Source: Rhizobium sp. BT04 (lineage in GTDB: Bacteria > Pseudomonadota > Alphaproteobacteria > Rhizobiales > Rhizobiaceae). Taken from it: a DNA stretch of 64,000 nucleotides. Within the stretch, counting starts at the first letter, position 1; every line of letters starts with the position of its first letter. Under the pieces are notes generated by a model that saw only the letters and a list, made by a program, of their open reading frames with translations, made no database searches and was not told the DNA's origin. This document shows positions 9,796 to 17,841 of this stretch, piece after piece. Made by a program: the position numbers and the translations under genes. Location of the stretch: contig NZ_CP125652.1 of the NCBI RefSeq assembly GCF_030053135.1, forward strand, positions 1 to 64,000, written 5' to 3'.

Positions 9796-10401
9796 TCAGA
9801 GCCGCTTCAGGCAATAGGAAAAATGCGCGTGCGATTCGACCGTCAGGAACTCGAATTGCCAACCGTAATCCTTGCAGAATTTGGTGACCGCCTCGACGAC
9901 GCCATAGACGATCGGCTTCACCGTATTGCCGGTGCAGAAATCATGCCCGGCAATACGCCCCGTCCGCTTCACCTTCTTGTCGCAGAGCAGCAGCTCCTGC
10001 CAGGTGAGCTCGAAGGAATGGTCGGTATCGACATAGGTCCAGTCGAGGAAATCGTCCTCGAATTCGGCAAGCTTCTCCAGCGACGTGCCCTGCATCAGAT
10101 GCAGCCGGCCGGCCGCGATCTCGGCCGCGAAATTCGTATGGATCGCATCAAGCCCTGAGCTGTAGCGATCCATCGACCAGGGATCGATGAGGTAGAGCTG
10201 CGCCGGGCGATTCTTTTCCAGGATCTCCGCCGTATATTCGCCGAAGGCGGCGCCCACCTCGACACCGATGCCGCCGTTCGGGATGCGGTAGAGCAGCTCG
10301 CCGCGGTCCGGCAGCAGCCGGGCATTTTCCATATGATGGGCGCTGAGCGGAGTGCGCGGCATGCTCGCCCGCAGCGCCTGCCTGTCTTCACGTGTCTTCA
10401 T
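9796..10401 (-). CDS. Class I SAM-dependent methyltransferase
   Basis: A 201-residue protein with the glycine-rich SAM-binding motif I GIGVEVGAAFGEYTAEIL, an acidic end of strand 2 (LYLIDPWS) and a later DWTYVDTDHSF segment, as in the Methyltransf_24 group. It begins MKTREDRQALRASMPRTP at ATG 10401. The start is moderately certain: no strong ribosome binding site is visible, and MENARLLPDRGELL (start 10332) is an alternative. The long open frame continuing upstream to 10995 overlaps the next gene antisense and is not credible. The substrate is unknown. Confidence 0.75.
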   Translation of the reverse strand: MKTREDRQALRASMPRTPLSAHHMENARLLPDRGELLYRIPNGGIGVEVGAAFGEYTAEILEKNRPAQLYLIDPWSMDRYSSGLDAIHTNFAAEIAAGRLHLMQGTSLEKLAEFEDDFLDWTYVDTDHSFELTWQELLLCDKKVKRTGRIAGHDFCTGNTVKPIVYGVVEAVTKFCKDYGWQFEFLTVESHAHFSYCLKRL

Positions 10402-10566
10402 CTCTGAACTCGGGATTGCGGGCGCCTGACGGCCCTGATGCGGTTTGACGGGAAGGTAGGAGCGACTGATGTCGATGACAACCACATGACAGGAATTTGC
10501 TTCTTTCGGACAAACCGCTAAGTTGCAGCTGTGGACTGACGGAAAAGCCTCGGGAGGAGCGATTTC

Positions 10567-10920
10567 ATGAGACGCATGTGGCCTGAAGAATTCAACGCCA
10601 TTATCAGCGGAGCCGAGGAGGTGACGTTGGAAGTACCCGCCGAGGCCGGCGAAGCGCCGCTGCAGCGCAAGGCGCTGAAGGCGCGAATCACCATGCAGGA
10701 TTACGAGCGGATCTGGCCGCTCGCCGAGATGCGTTTCCGGCTTGGCGACAGAGATGGCAAGGCCATCACCCTGATCACCACCAACCCCCATTACCACGCC
10801 TGGCACCCGAAGGACGGCGGCAGCGTCGATTCCGTGTCGGACAGTGGCCGCCACTACAAGACGGATTACCTCGTCGTGCACTTCCTGCTCGACGACGTGA
10901 AGGAAACATCCCCGGCCTGA
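10567..10920 (+). CDS. Conserved hypothetical protein (117 aa)
   Basis: I do not recognise a family. The gene is well supported by a GGGAGGAGC ribosome binding site before ATG 10567, a standalone promoter region, and its own terminator. The 117-residue product is soluble and mixed alpha/beta with no signal peptide, membrane segment or cysteines. The stretch ITTNPHYHAWHPKDGGS has a histidine cluster that could bind a metal, but nothing more can be said. Confidence 0.75.
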   Translation: MRRMWPEEFNAIISGAEEVTLEVPAEAGEAPLQRKALKARITMQDYERIWPLAEMRFRLGDRDGKAITLITTNPHYHAWHPKDGGSVDSVSDSGRHYKTDYLVVHFLLDDVKETSPA

Positions 10921-10929
10921 GGTGCGGAG

Positions 10930-10961
10930 GCCGGTGCGGCCGGAAGCCGCACCGGCATTTT
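10930..10961 (+). terminator. Intrinsic terminator after the 117-aa gene
   Basis: GCCGGTGCGGC and GCCGCACCGGC form a perfect 11-bp stem around CGGAA, followed by ATTTTGTTG, ten bases after the stop. Confidence 0.88.
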
Positions 10962-11051
10962 GTTGACGCCGAGTTGATCCCGACACTGGTGACAATGGCG
11001 GCGATATCGCTAAGTTTGGCGAACCATATCCTAAAAAAATTGGAGGTTCCC

Positions 11052-11600
11052 GTGACGGGCAACGTGTTGGATATCCCGGTCAAAACTGTGGATGGTCGCG
11101 AGACCACGCTCAACGAATACAAGGGCAGGGTGCTCCTGGTCGTCAATGTCGCCTCGAAATGCGGGCTGACGCCGCAATATGAGGGGCTGGAAAAGCTCTA
11201 TGGCGAAAAGCGCGAGCGCGGCTTCGTCATCGCCGCTTTCCCCGCCAATGACTTCAAGGGCCAGGAGCCCGGCACCGACGCCGAGATTGTCGACTTCTGC
11301 ACCAGCACCTATGACGTCACCTTCCCGATCTTCTCGAAGATCTCAGTCAAGGGCGAGGCACAGCACCCGCTTTACCGCCAATTGACCAAGTCGGGCGTCG
11401 CGACCACAGGCGACGGCCCGATGCGCGAACGCCTGAAATCCCACGGCCTGGCAGGCGGCGACGAGGACGACATCCTCTGGAACTTCGAAAAATTCCTGAT
11501 CGGCCGCGACGGCAAAGTCGCCGCCCGCTTTGCGCCTGACGTGACGGCAGATGATTCGCGGCTGGTTTCGGCGGTGGAGAGGGAATTGGCGAAGGGGTGA
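11052..11600 (+). CDS. Glutathione peroxidase
   Basis: Thiol-dependent peroxidase that reduces hydrogen or organic peroxides. The start is assigned to GTG 11052 (M-TGNVLDIPVKTVDGRE) because TGGAGG lies 5 bases upstream; the frame opens at 10974 but the extra residues are not family-like. The 182-residue length is normal. The catalytic Cys is in VASKCGLTPQYEGLE; the family's FPCNQF segment reads FPANDFKGQEPG here, so the second Cys used by thioredoxin-dependent members is absent at that position. The conserved WNFEKFLIGRDG near the end carries the active-site Trp and Asn. Confidence 0.93.
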   Translation: MTGNVLDIPVKTVDGRETTLNEYKGRVLLVVNVASKCGLTPQYEGLEKLYGEKRERGFVIAAFPANDFKGQEPGTDAEIVDFCTSTYDVTFPIFSKISVKGEAQHPLYRQLTKSGVATTGDGPMRERLKSHGLAGGDEDDILWNFEKFLIGRDGKVAARFAPDVTADDSRLVSAVERELAKG

Positions 11601-11660
11601 GGCCCTCGCGCTGCCAGGGGCCTCTGGACTGCGAGAATTTGCGAAAGGCTGAGCTGATCC

Positions 11661-11873
11661 TCAGATCCCAAGCACGGTCACAAGCGGGGGCGTAAAGTCC
11701 TTGAAGCCCAATTTCGGCCAGTCGCACCTCTTGTCGAATCGCGTTTTTGGTTCGTGGCGCTGGCATTTCGGATTCGTCTTGAAGGCGTATCCGGGCAGGC
11801 TGACATAGATGGCACTTGGCGTGCATAGGGCAATCGCAACGCATAGCGTCAATGCGGAGCACAGGGCCTTCAT
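11661..11873 (-). CDS. Small exported hypothetical protein (70 aa)
   Basis: A 70-residue product starting at ATG 11873 (MKALCSALTLCVAIALCT), with GGAG about 8 bases upstream. The first 25 or so residues form a good signal peptide or membrane anchor. The mature part is short, basic and has two cysteines (KCQRHEPKTRFDKRCDWP) that could pair in the periplasm. No family recognised. It is convergent with the peroxidase gene and lies between it and tRNA-Val, a common place for small accessory insertions. Frames extending upstream of 11873 lack support. Confidence 0.5.
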   Translation of the reverse strand: MKALCSALTLCVAIALCTPSAIYVSLPGYAFKTNPKCQRHEPKTRFDKRCDWPKLGFKDFTPPLVTVLGI

Positions 11874-12164
11874 GGCACACCTCCAGGCGTCGTAAGCCTT
11901 CAAGCGCGGAGACTTTCCGGGCGGCGAATACTCCCACTTTTGCTGGCCCCCATCCATTCGCCCAATAGGAGGTGGTGCGGCGGCCGGAGTAGTCCGTTTG
12001 GTGGAGCTGCCTGTCACGCGGTGCGCCGCATCCAAATCTGCCGGGTGCGCTCACTGGATCGGTAGGCTCATTGGAATTGTAGATATGCTGACGAAGCAAC
12101 CTGCAGGCGTCTGTCCGCGAAGGCCTAGACATCGCCCAGATATTTGACACTTGAAGGAAAAAAA

Positions 12165-12240
12165 TGGTGGGCGATGAGAGACTCGAACTCCCGACATCCT
12201 CGGTGTAAACGAGGCGCTCTACCAACTGAGCTAATCGCCC
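12165..12240 (-). tRNA. tRNA-Val (anticodon TAC)
   Basis: Full cloverleaf on the minus strand: acceptor GGGCGAT with ATCGCCC, encoded CCA end at 12165-12167, D arm TAGCTCAGTTGGTAGAGC, anticodon stem CCTCG/CGAGG with loop TTTACAC, and T arm GGGAGTTCGAGTCTCTC. The anticodon TAC reads valine GTA and related codons. Confidence 0.97.
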
Positions 12241-12556
12241 ATCGCTAACGAAGCCGGATCGGCCTGCCGCGTTGGTGGCCGTGATCTATGCGGATCGCGG
12301 CAAAACCGCAAGAGTGTTTGTGAAGATTTTTTGATTTTTTTGGTGGCGGTTCGCTCCCTGTTATGTCGATGGGCCGCGGCCGGGCTGTGGATAAAGGGGA
12401 GGGGGAGGCGATGGGCATGTCGGCTTCGGCCGTGCCACCGGCTTCGATTGGGCCTCCGTGCCGCTGCGGCAAACGGAATTGTCGGCTTTTCCTTCGCCGC
12501 GTGCGGGCCTTGCCGAAACAATTCAACGACTGTCATGGTTTTGTCTCCAAACCTGC
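12241..12556. other. Intergenic region between tRNA-Val and the tRNA-Asp pair
   Basis: About 315 bases without a recognisable gene; the short frames here are not family-like and have no ribosome binding site. It presumably contains the tRNA-Val promoter, read leftward, but no box pair was clear enough to call. Confidence 0.35.
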
Positions 12557-12585
12557 TTGACACTAAAAGACGAACCCCGTAGTTA
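12557..12585 (+). promoter_or_regulatory. Sigma-70 type promoter for the tRNA-Asp genes
   Basis: TTGACA (12557-12562), a 17-base spacer, then TAGTTA (12580-12585). The predicted start near 12592 is about 60 bases before the first tRNA-Asp. Confidence 0.65.
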
Positions 12586-12653
12586 GCCGCTCATCGAAAC
12601 GGGCAGCCGTTTTGGTGAGGGTGCGAAGGCATCCGGACTGCTTGAAATGAATT

Positions 12654-12730
12654 GCGGGTGTAGCTCAGTTGGTTAGAGTGCCGGCCTGTCACGCCGGAGG
12701 TCGCGGGTTCGAGCCCCGTCACTCGCGCCA
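12654..12730 (+). tRNA. tRNA-Asp (anticodon GTC), copy 1
   Basis: A 77-base cloverleaf with encoded CCA: acceptor GCGGGTG/CACTCGC, anticodon stem CCGGC/GCCGG with loop CTGTCAC (anticodon GTC), and T arm CGGGTTCGAGCCCCG. It is the first of two tandem copies; the D loop reads CAGTTGGTT. Confidence 0.97.
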
Positions 12731-12814
12731 TTTCAAGTCTTGTGAAACGCAAATGTGATTTGTCGTTTGTCCGGTTTTCTTCATCCTCGCGGCCGCAAAT
12801 GGCCGGTCCTATGC

Positions 12815-12891
12815 GCGGGTGTAGCTCAGTCGGTTAGAGTGCCGGCCTGTCACGCCGGAGGTCGCGGGTTCGAGCCCCGTCACTCGCGCCA
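12815..12891 (+). tRNA. tRNA-Asp (anticodon GTC), copy 2
   Basis: Same length and sequence as copy 1 except one D-loop base (CAGTCGGTT instead of CAGTTGGTT). It starts 84 bases after the end of copy 1. No separate promoter is obvious, so the two are probably cotranscribed. Confidence 0.97.
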
Positions 12892-13138
12892 TTTTCTTCT
12901 GAAAGCCATGCAGTTTCCAGTGGTCAGACATGCAGCTTCAGGCGGTTTGGGCGGATTTGTCGCGACATCGTTGCACCTGCTTGATAATGTCCGCGCGCGA
13001 CGCGTCGAATTGCCTCTGTAAATCTCTTGCGCCGGGGCGTCGGCTGCGCTAACCACGGCTTGTTGCAACGCACGTTCGCTTGCCGGGCATTTGCCCAAAT
13101 GCGCCGTCTGGCGCCTCCGGCAAGCAGGGATGAACATG

Positions 13139-13504
13139 ATGACTGAACTGCTCAGTTCTTATATTCCGATCGCCATCTTCATCGGTATCGCGCTCGTTAT
13201 CGGCCTGGCGCTGCTCATTGCGCCGTTCGCCGTCGCTTTCAAAGCGCCCGATTCGGAAAAGCTCTCGGCTTACGAATGCGGCTTCAACGCGTTCGACGAC
13301 GCCCGCATGAAGTTCGACATCCGCTTCTACCTCGTGTCGATCCTCTTTATCATCTTCGACCTCGAAGTCGCCTTCCTCTTCCCCTGGGCCGTTTCCTTCG
13401 GCGCCATCGGCTGGTTCGGCTTCTGGTCCATGATGGTCTTCCTCCTCGTGCTGACCATCGGCTTTATCTATGAATGGAAGAAGGGAGCCCTGGAATGGGA
13501 GTAG
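13139..13504 (+). CDS. nuoA: NADH-quinone oxidoreductase subunit A
   Basis: Small membrane subunit of respiratory complex I, which couples NADH oxidation to proton pumping. 121 residues with three hydrophobic helices and the conserved [20 protein letters not shown] loop, which contacts the quinone channel. ATG 13139 gives the usual N-terminus [13 protein letters not shown]; ATGs at 13130 and 13136 are in frame. First gene of the 14-subunit nuo operon; its last codons overlap the start of nuoB. Confidence 0.96.
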   Translation: MTELLSSYIPIAIFIGIALVIGLALLIAPFAVAFKAPDSEKLSAYECGFNAFDDARMKFDIRFYLVSILFIIFDLEVAFLFPWAVSFGAIGWFGFWSMMVFLLVLTIGFIYEWKKGALEWE

Positions 13505-14079
13505 CCCCTGTGAGCAATCAGCCGCTCGTTGCCCAGCAGCCGAAGGGGATCATCGATCCCTCGACCGGTAAGCCGATCGGCAGTAACGACGCCTTTTTCG
13601 GCGAGATCAATAACGAGCTTGCCGATAAGGGTTTTCTCGTCACCTCGACCGACGAGTTGATCAACTGGGCCCGCACCGGTTCGCTGATGTGGATGACCTT
13701 CGGTCTTGCCTGCTGCGCCGTCGAAATGATGCAGCTGTCGATGCCGCGTTACGACGTCGAGCGCTTCGGTTTTGCGCCGCGCGCCTCGCCGCGCCAATCC
13801 GACGTGATGATCGTCGCCGGCACGCTGACCAACAAGATGGCGCCGGCCTTGCGCAAGGTCTATGACCAGATGCCCGAGCCGCGCTATGTCATCTCGATGG
13901 GCTCCTGCGCCAATGGTGGCGGTTATTATCACTATTCCTATTCGGTGGTGCGCGGCTGCGACCGCATCGTGCCGATCGATATCTACGTGCCGGGCTGTCC
14001 CCCCACGGCAGAGGCGCTGCTTTACGGCGTGCTTCTGCTGCAGAAGAAGATCCGGCGCACCGGCACGATCGAACGCTAA
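13495..14079 (+). CDS. nuoB: NADH-quinone oxidoreductase subunit B
   Basis: Peripheral-arm subunit that binds the terminal iron-sulfur cluster N2, the electron donor to quinone. 194 residues from ATG 13495 ([10 protein letters not shown]), overlapping nuoA by 10 bases. The four N2 ligands are visible: C73 and C74 in [11 protein letters not shown]138 in [10 protein letters not shown] and C168 in [10 protein letters not shown]. Translation is probably coupled to nuoA. Confidence 0.97.
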   Translation: MGVAPVSNQPLVAQQPKGIIDPSTGKPIGSNDAFFGEINNELADKGFLVTSTDELINWARTGSLMWMTFGLACCAVEMMQLSMPRYDVERFGFAPRASPRQSDVMIVAGTLTNKMAPALRKVYDQMPEPRYVISMGSCANGGGYYHYSYSVVRGCDRIVPIDIYVPGCPPTAEALLYGVLLLQKKIRRTGTIER

Positions 14080-14097
14080 GGGTTAAGGACAAGGCAT

Positions 14098-14700
14098 ATG
14101 AGTGAAGCCCTGACTGAGCTTGCGTCCTACCTTGGCGAAGCGCGCGGCAATCTGATCGCGACATCGCAGATGAAGTATGGCGAGCTGACGCTGACGACGA
14201 CGGGTGAAAACCTGATCGCGCTGCTGACCTTTCTGCGCGACGACGCCAAATGCGGTTTCGTCAACTTGATCGATATTTGCGGCGTCGACTGGCCGCAGCG
14301 CGAGCTGCGTTTCGACGTCGTCTATCACCTGCTGTCGCCGAAGCAGAATCTGCGCATCCGCGTCAAGGTCGCAACCGACGAAGATACGCCGGTTCCCTCC
14401 GCCTGCGCCGTCCATCCCGGCGCCGACTGGTTCGAGCGCGAAACCTGGGACATGTACGGCGTACTCTTCACCGGCCATCCGGACCTGCGCCGCATCCTCA
14501 CCGACTACGGTTTCGAAGGCCACCCGCTGCGCAAGGACTTCCCGACGACAGGTTTCGTCGAGGTCCGCTACGACGACGCCGCGAAACGCGTCGTGTACGA
14601 GCCGGTCGAGTTGAAGCAGGAATTCCGCAACTTCGACTTCATGTCGCCATGGGAAGGCACTGACTATGTGCTGCCTGGGGATGAAAAGGCGAAACAGTGA
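14098..14700 (+). CDS. nuoC: NADH-quinone oxidoreductase subunit C
   Basis: Hydrophilic connector subunit of complex I (30-kDa type), 200 residues, separate from NuoD. The family signature lies near residues 121-150: [20 protein letters not shown] followed by [12 protein letters not shown]. The stop codon falls inside the left inverted repeat of the cassette that separates nuoC from nuoD, so the repeat now forms the very end of this gene. Confidence 0.97.
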   Translation: MSEALTELASYLGEARGNLIATSQMKYGELTLTTTGENLIALLTFLRDDAKCGFVNLIDICGVDWPQRELRFDVVYHLLSPKQNLRIRVKVATDEDTPVPSACAVHPGADWFERETWDMYGVLFTGHPDLRRILTDYGFEGHPLRKDFPTTGFVEVRYDDAAKRVVYEPVELKQEFRNFDFMSPWEGTDYVLPGDEKAKQ

Positions 14701-15167
14701 GTAGTGAATAGTCGGTAGTGATTAGTGGGCAGATATTTGGGTGGCGAACGGGAAAATCAGTTCCTATCGTGATTTGAAAGTCTGGCAATTCGCTATCGAG
14801 CTGTCTGTCGTTTGTTATGAGGTGACGAGAACCTTCCCGCGGGAAGAGATTTATGGATTGACCAGCCAGATCAGACGACCTTCCGCTTCCGTGGCTGCAA
14901 ATGTCGCAGAGGGATATGGAAGAGAAAATCGAGGCTCGTTTACCCAATTCTCAAGATCGCTCAGGGCTCGTTGAAAGAGTTGGAGACGCATTTGATCATC
15001 GCCGGACGAATTGGCTTTCTTCAAGCCGCGGCCTTGGACGAATTGCTCGACCGATGCGACGAAATTGGAAAGATGCTGGGATCGCTTATTCGAAGCGTTC
15101 AGCAGAGAAAAGCTGACGAATAGTGAACGGATGAAAACTACTCACTACCCACTATTCACTACTCACT
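14696..15167. other. Intervening-sequence-like cassette bounded by 31-nt inverted repeats
   Basis: The left end 14696-14726 and right end 15137-15167 are inverted repeats: 31 positions with two mismatches and 17 perfect outer bases (AGTGAGTAGTGAATAGT). Each arm is itself built from short GTAGTGA/TAGTGA units. Between them lies a four-helix-bundle (IVP-type) gene with a frameshift. The arrangement, complementary ends that would fold into a long RNA stem around an IVP gene, resembles the intervening sequences known from 23S rRNA genes, but here it interrupts the nuo operon between nuoC and nuoD. No target duplication or transposase is visible. Whether it moves or is processed from the mRNA is inference. 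Confidence 0.6.
14741..15123 (+). pseudogene. Four-helix-bundle protein (23S rRNA intervening-sequence protein family), frameshifted
   Basis: From GTG 14741 the reading frame gives VANGKISSYRDLKVWQFAIE, then TSQIRRPSASVAANVAEGYG and GRENRGSFTQF, the hallmarks of the IVP/S23-like four-helix-bundle family. After the codon for F near 14950 the frame is lost and stops at 14974. One base over, the family sequence resumes: LKIAQGSLKELETHLIIAGR, then LLDRCDEIGKMLGSLIRSVQ, ending at TAG 15121-15123. Restoring one base (expected TTCCTC, observed TTCTC) gives an intact product of about 127 residues. So this is a one-base deletion, either a real pseudogene or a sequencing slip. Family members are thought to bind nucleic acid; their role is not settled. 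Confidence 0.82.
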
Positions 15168-15185
15168 CTAAGCGAGTTGATCGCC

Positions 15186-16376
15186 ATGACAGAACATAAC
15201 GTCCGCAACTTCAACATCAATTTCGGACCGCAGCATCCGGCGGCGCATGGCGTTCTTCGTCTTGTCCTGGAGCTTGACGGCGAAATTGTGGAGCGGGTTG
15301 ATCCGCATATCGGCCTGCTGCACCGCGGCACCGAGAAGCTGATCGAGACCAAGACCTATCTGCAGGCCGTGCCCTATTTCGATCGCCTCGATTACGTCGC
15401 GCCGATGAACCAGGAGCATGCCTATGCGATGGCCGTCGAAAAGCTGCTCGGCATCGAGATCCCGATCCGCGGCCAGCTGATCCGCGTTCTCTATTCGGAA
15501 ATCGGCCGCATCCTCTCGCATCTCCTGAACGTCACGACACAGGCCATGGACGTCGGCGCGCTGACGCCGCCGCTCTGGGGCTTCGAAGAGCGTGAGAAGC
15601 TGATGGTGTTCTACGAGCGCGCCAGCGGTTCGCGCATGCACGCCGCTTATGTCCGTCCGGGCGGCGTCCACCAGGATCTGCCGGAAAAGCTTGTGCAGGA
15701 TATCGGCGACTGGTGCGATCCCTTCCTGAAGGCGCTCGACGACATCGACAATCTGTTGACCGGCAACCGCATCTTCAAGCAGCGCAACGTCGATATCGGC
15801 GTCGTCTCGCTGGAAGACTGCTGGGCCTGGGGCTTCTCCGGCGTCATGGTGCGCGGTTCGGGCGCGGCCTGGGATCTGCGTCGCGCCCAGCCTTATGAAT
15901 GTTATTCCGATCTCGAATTCGACATTCCGATCGGCAAGAACGGCGATAATTACGACCGCTACCTGATCCGCATGATCGAGATGCGCGAATCGGTCCGCAT
16001 CATGAAGCAATGCGTCAATCGCCTGCTGTCCGATGCCAAGACCGGTCCTTTCTCGTCGATCGACGGCAAGGTCGTGCCGCCGAAGCGCGGCGAGATGAAG
16101 CGCTCGATGGAAGCGCTGATTCACCACTTCAAACTCTATACGGAAGGCTACCACGTGCCGGCCGGCGAGGTTTACGCCGCTGTCGAGGCGCCGAAGGGCG
16201 AGTTCGGCGTTTATCTCGTCTCCGACGGCACCAACAAGCCTTATCGCTGCAAGATCCGCGCGCCGGGTTATGCCCATCTACAGGCGATGGATTTCATGTG
16301 CCGCGGCCACCAGCTTGCCGACGTCGCAGCCGTTCTCGGCTCGCTCGACATCGTCTTCGGCGAGGTGGACCGCTGA
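15186..16376 (+). CDS. nuoD: NADH-quinone oxidoreductase subunit D
   Basis: 49-kDa-type subunit of complex I that, with NuoB, forms the quinone-binding pocket; homologous to the large subunit of NiFe hydrogenases. 396 residues from ATG 15186 ([20 protein letters not shown]), with the conserved [10 protein letters not shown] and [20 protein letters not shown] segments and C-terminal [11 protein letters not shown]. The ATG is 19 bases after the right repeat of the cassette and has no strong Shine-Dalgarno, so its normal upstream context may have been changed. It ends in TGATG, overlapping the next small gene. Confidence 0.97.
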   Translation: MTEHNVRNFNINFGPQHPAAHGVLRLVLELDGEIVERVDPHIGLLHRGTEKLIETKTYLQAVPYFDRLDYVAPMNQEHAYAMAVEKLLGIEIPIRGQLIRVLYSEIGRILSHLLNVTTQAMDVGALTPPLWGFEEREKLMVFYERASGSRMHAAYVRPGGVHQDLPEKLVQDIGDWCDPFLKALDDIDNLLTGNRIFKQRNVDIGVVSLEDCWAWGFSGVMVRGSGAAWDLRRAQPYECYSDLEFDIPIGKNGDNYDRYLIRMIEMRESVRIMKQCVNRLLSDAKTGPFSSIDGKVVPPKRGEMKRSMEALIHHFKLYTEGYHVPAGEVYAAVEAPKGEFGVYLVSDGTNKPYRCKIRAPGYAHLQAMDFMCRGHQLADVAAVLGSLDIVFGEVDR

Positions 16377-16648
16377 TGCAGGCTCTGCCGCTTGCCGTTG
16401 CACTTCTTCTTGCGGCATCCGGGGTTTCGGCTCAGGAAGCCGATAGCCTCGGCACGCCGCTGGGCCGTAAGGAAGTGACGCCGCCGGCGGCGAAAACGTC
16501 CATGGGCGAGCTTTTGTCCAAGGGCTATCAGATCAAGGCCGCCATTCCGAATGGCAGCAAATTCGTAGTGTTTATGCAGAAAGACCAGTCGGCCTATGCC
16601 TGCGAAATGCAGTCTTTGACCGCTTCGCGGTGTGGAACCCTAAACTGA
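16376..16648 (+). CDS. Small secreted protein in the nuo operon (90 aa)
   Basis: Unrecognised family. ATG 16376 overlaps the nuoD stop (TGATG), so translation should be coupled to nuoD. The product begins with a textbook signal peptide, [20 protein letters not shown], with a cleavage site after VSA. The mature part is about 71 residues with two cysteines (YACEMQ and SRCGTLN), which could pair in the periplasm. Its place inside the operon suggests coexpression with complex I, but a functional link is inference. nuoE begins 16 bases after its stop. Confidence 0.8.
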   Translation: MQALPLAVALLLAASGVSAQEADSLGTPLGRKEVTPPAAKTSMGELLSKGYQIKAAIPNGSKFVVFMQKDQSAYACEMQSLTASRCGTLN

Positions 16649-16664
16649 CAAGGCGTGAGGAAGA

Positions 16665-17831
16665 ATGTCCGTTCGTCGATTAGCCGAAGATCAATTTCAG
16701 CCTGCCGCATTCGCTTTCAGCGATGAGAATGCGGTCTGGGCGGACAAGACGATCCAGAAATACCCCGCCGGCCGCCAGCAATCGGCTGTCATTCCGCTGT
16801 TGATGCGGGCACAGGAGCAGGACGGCTGGGTCACGCGCGCGGCGATCGAAAAGATCGCCGACATGCTCGACATGGCCTATATCAGAGTGCTCGAGGTCGC
16901 GACCTTCTATACGCAGTTCCAACTGCACCCTGTCGGCACACGCGCCCATGTCCAGGTCTGCGGCACGACGCCCTGCATGCTGCGCGGCTCGGAAGCGCTG
17001 ATGTCGGTCTGCAAGAGCAAGATCCACGCTCATACCTTCGAGCGCAATGCCGAAGGCACGCTGTCCTGGGAAGAGGTCGAATGTCTCGGGGCTTGCGTCA
17101 ACGCCCCGATGGTGATGATTGGCAAGGACACCTACGAGGACCTGACGCCTGAGCGTCTCGAAGAGATCATCGATGCCTTTGCCGGCGGCAATGGCGCCAG
17201 CATCAAGCCGGGCACCCAGATTGACCGGATATTCTCGGCGCCTGAAGGCGGCCCGACTTCGCTGACGACGGAAGAGCCGAAGGCACGGACGCGCGCCAAG
17301 AAGGCGGATGCCGAAACCATTTCCGGTCCGGTCGACGGCGCTCCGGTTCCCCCCTCCGAGGCTGCCCGCCCGAAGAGCACCGACGCGGAAACCAATGCTG
17401 CCCTGAAGACGCCGGCAACGGCGCCGAAGGCTGCGGCGAAGAACGCAAAGGCTGCACAGGAGCAGCCGATATCAGGCACCGCCGCTGCCGAACCGGCGCC
17501 TGCCGCTGCCGTCAAGGCCGAAGCCGCCCCGGCGGCAAAGCCGGCTTTGACCGACAAGAACCGTCCGGCCGGCATCGAAAAGCCCGCCACACCGGATGAT
17601 TTGAAGATGATCTCGGGCGTCGGCCCGAAGATCGAGGCGACGTTGAACGAGATCGGCATCTTCACCTTCTCGCAGGTCGCGGGCTGGAAGAAGGCCGAGC
17701 GCGAATGGGTCGACGGCTACCTGAACTTCCGCGGCCGCATCGAGCGCGACGACTGGGTCAAGCAGGCCAAGGCGCTCGCCAAGGGCGGCGAAGCGGAATA
17801 TATCAAGGTCTTCGGCAAGAAGCCGCGGTAA
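16665..17831 (+). CDS. nuoE: NADH-quinone oxidoreductase subunit E with C-terminal extension
   Basis: 24-kDa-type subunit holding the [2Fe-2S] cluster N1a next to NuoF. The cluster ligands are C99, C104 (VCGTTPCMLRG), C140 and C144 (ECLGACVNAP). The core ends near residue 180, but this protein is 388 long, more than twice the usual bacterial size. Residues about 195-308 are a low-complexity Ala/Pro/Lys linker, and 311-373 form a helix-hairpin-helix-like domain (DDLKMISGVGPKIEATLNEI, then FRGRIERDDWVKQAKALAKG). The same domain ends the protein encoded between nuoF and nuoG. The core function is secure; the role of the tail is unknown. Confidence 0.96.
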   Translation: MSVRRLAEDQFQPAAFAFSDENAVWADKTIQKYPAGRQQSAVIPLLMRAQEQDGWVTRAAIEKIADMLDMAYIRVLEVATFYTQFQLHPVGTRAHVQVCGTTPCMLRGSEALMSVCKSKIHAHTFERNAEGTLSWEEVECLGACVNAPMVMIGKDTYEDLTPERLEEIIDAFAGGNGASIKPGTQIDRIFSAPEGGPTSLTTEEPKARTRAKKADAETISGPVDGAPVPPSEAARPKSTDAETNAALKTPATAPKAAAKNAKAAQEQPISGTAAAEPAPAAAVKAEAAPAAKPALTDKNRPAGIEKPATPDDLKMISGVGPKIEATLNEIGIFTFSQVAGWKKAEREWVDGYLNFRGRIERDDWVKQAKALAKGGEAEYIKVFGKKPR

Positions 17832-17841
17832 GAGGTGAAGC

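Noticed and set aside
10402..10995. Upstream extension of the methyltransferase
   Set aside because: It overlaps the well-supported 117-aa gene antisense and lacks methyltransferase-like sequence.
11874..12225. Minus-strand frames over the tRNA-Val gene and upstream of the 70-aa protein
   Set aside because: They include tRNA sequence and have no ribosome binding site or family match.
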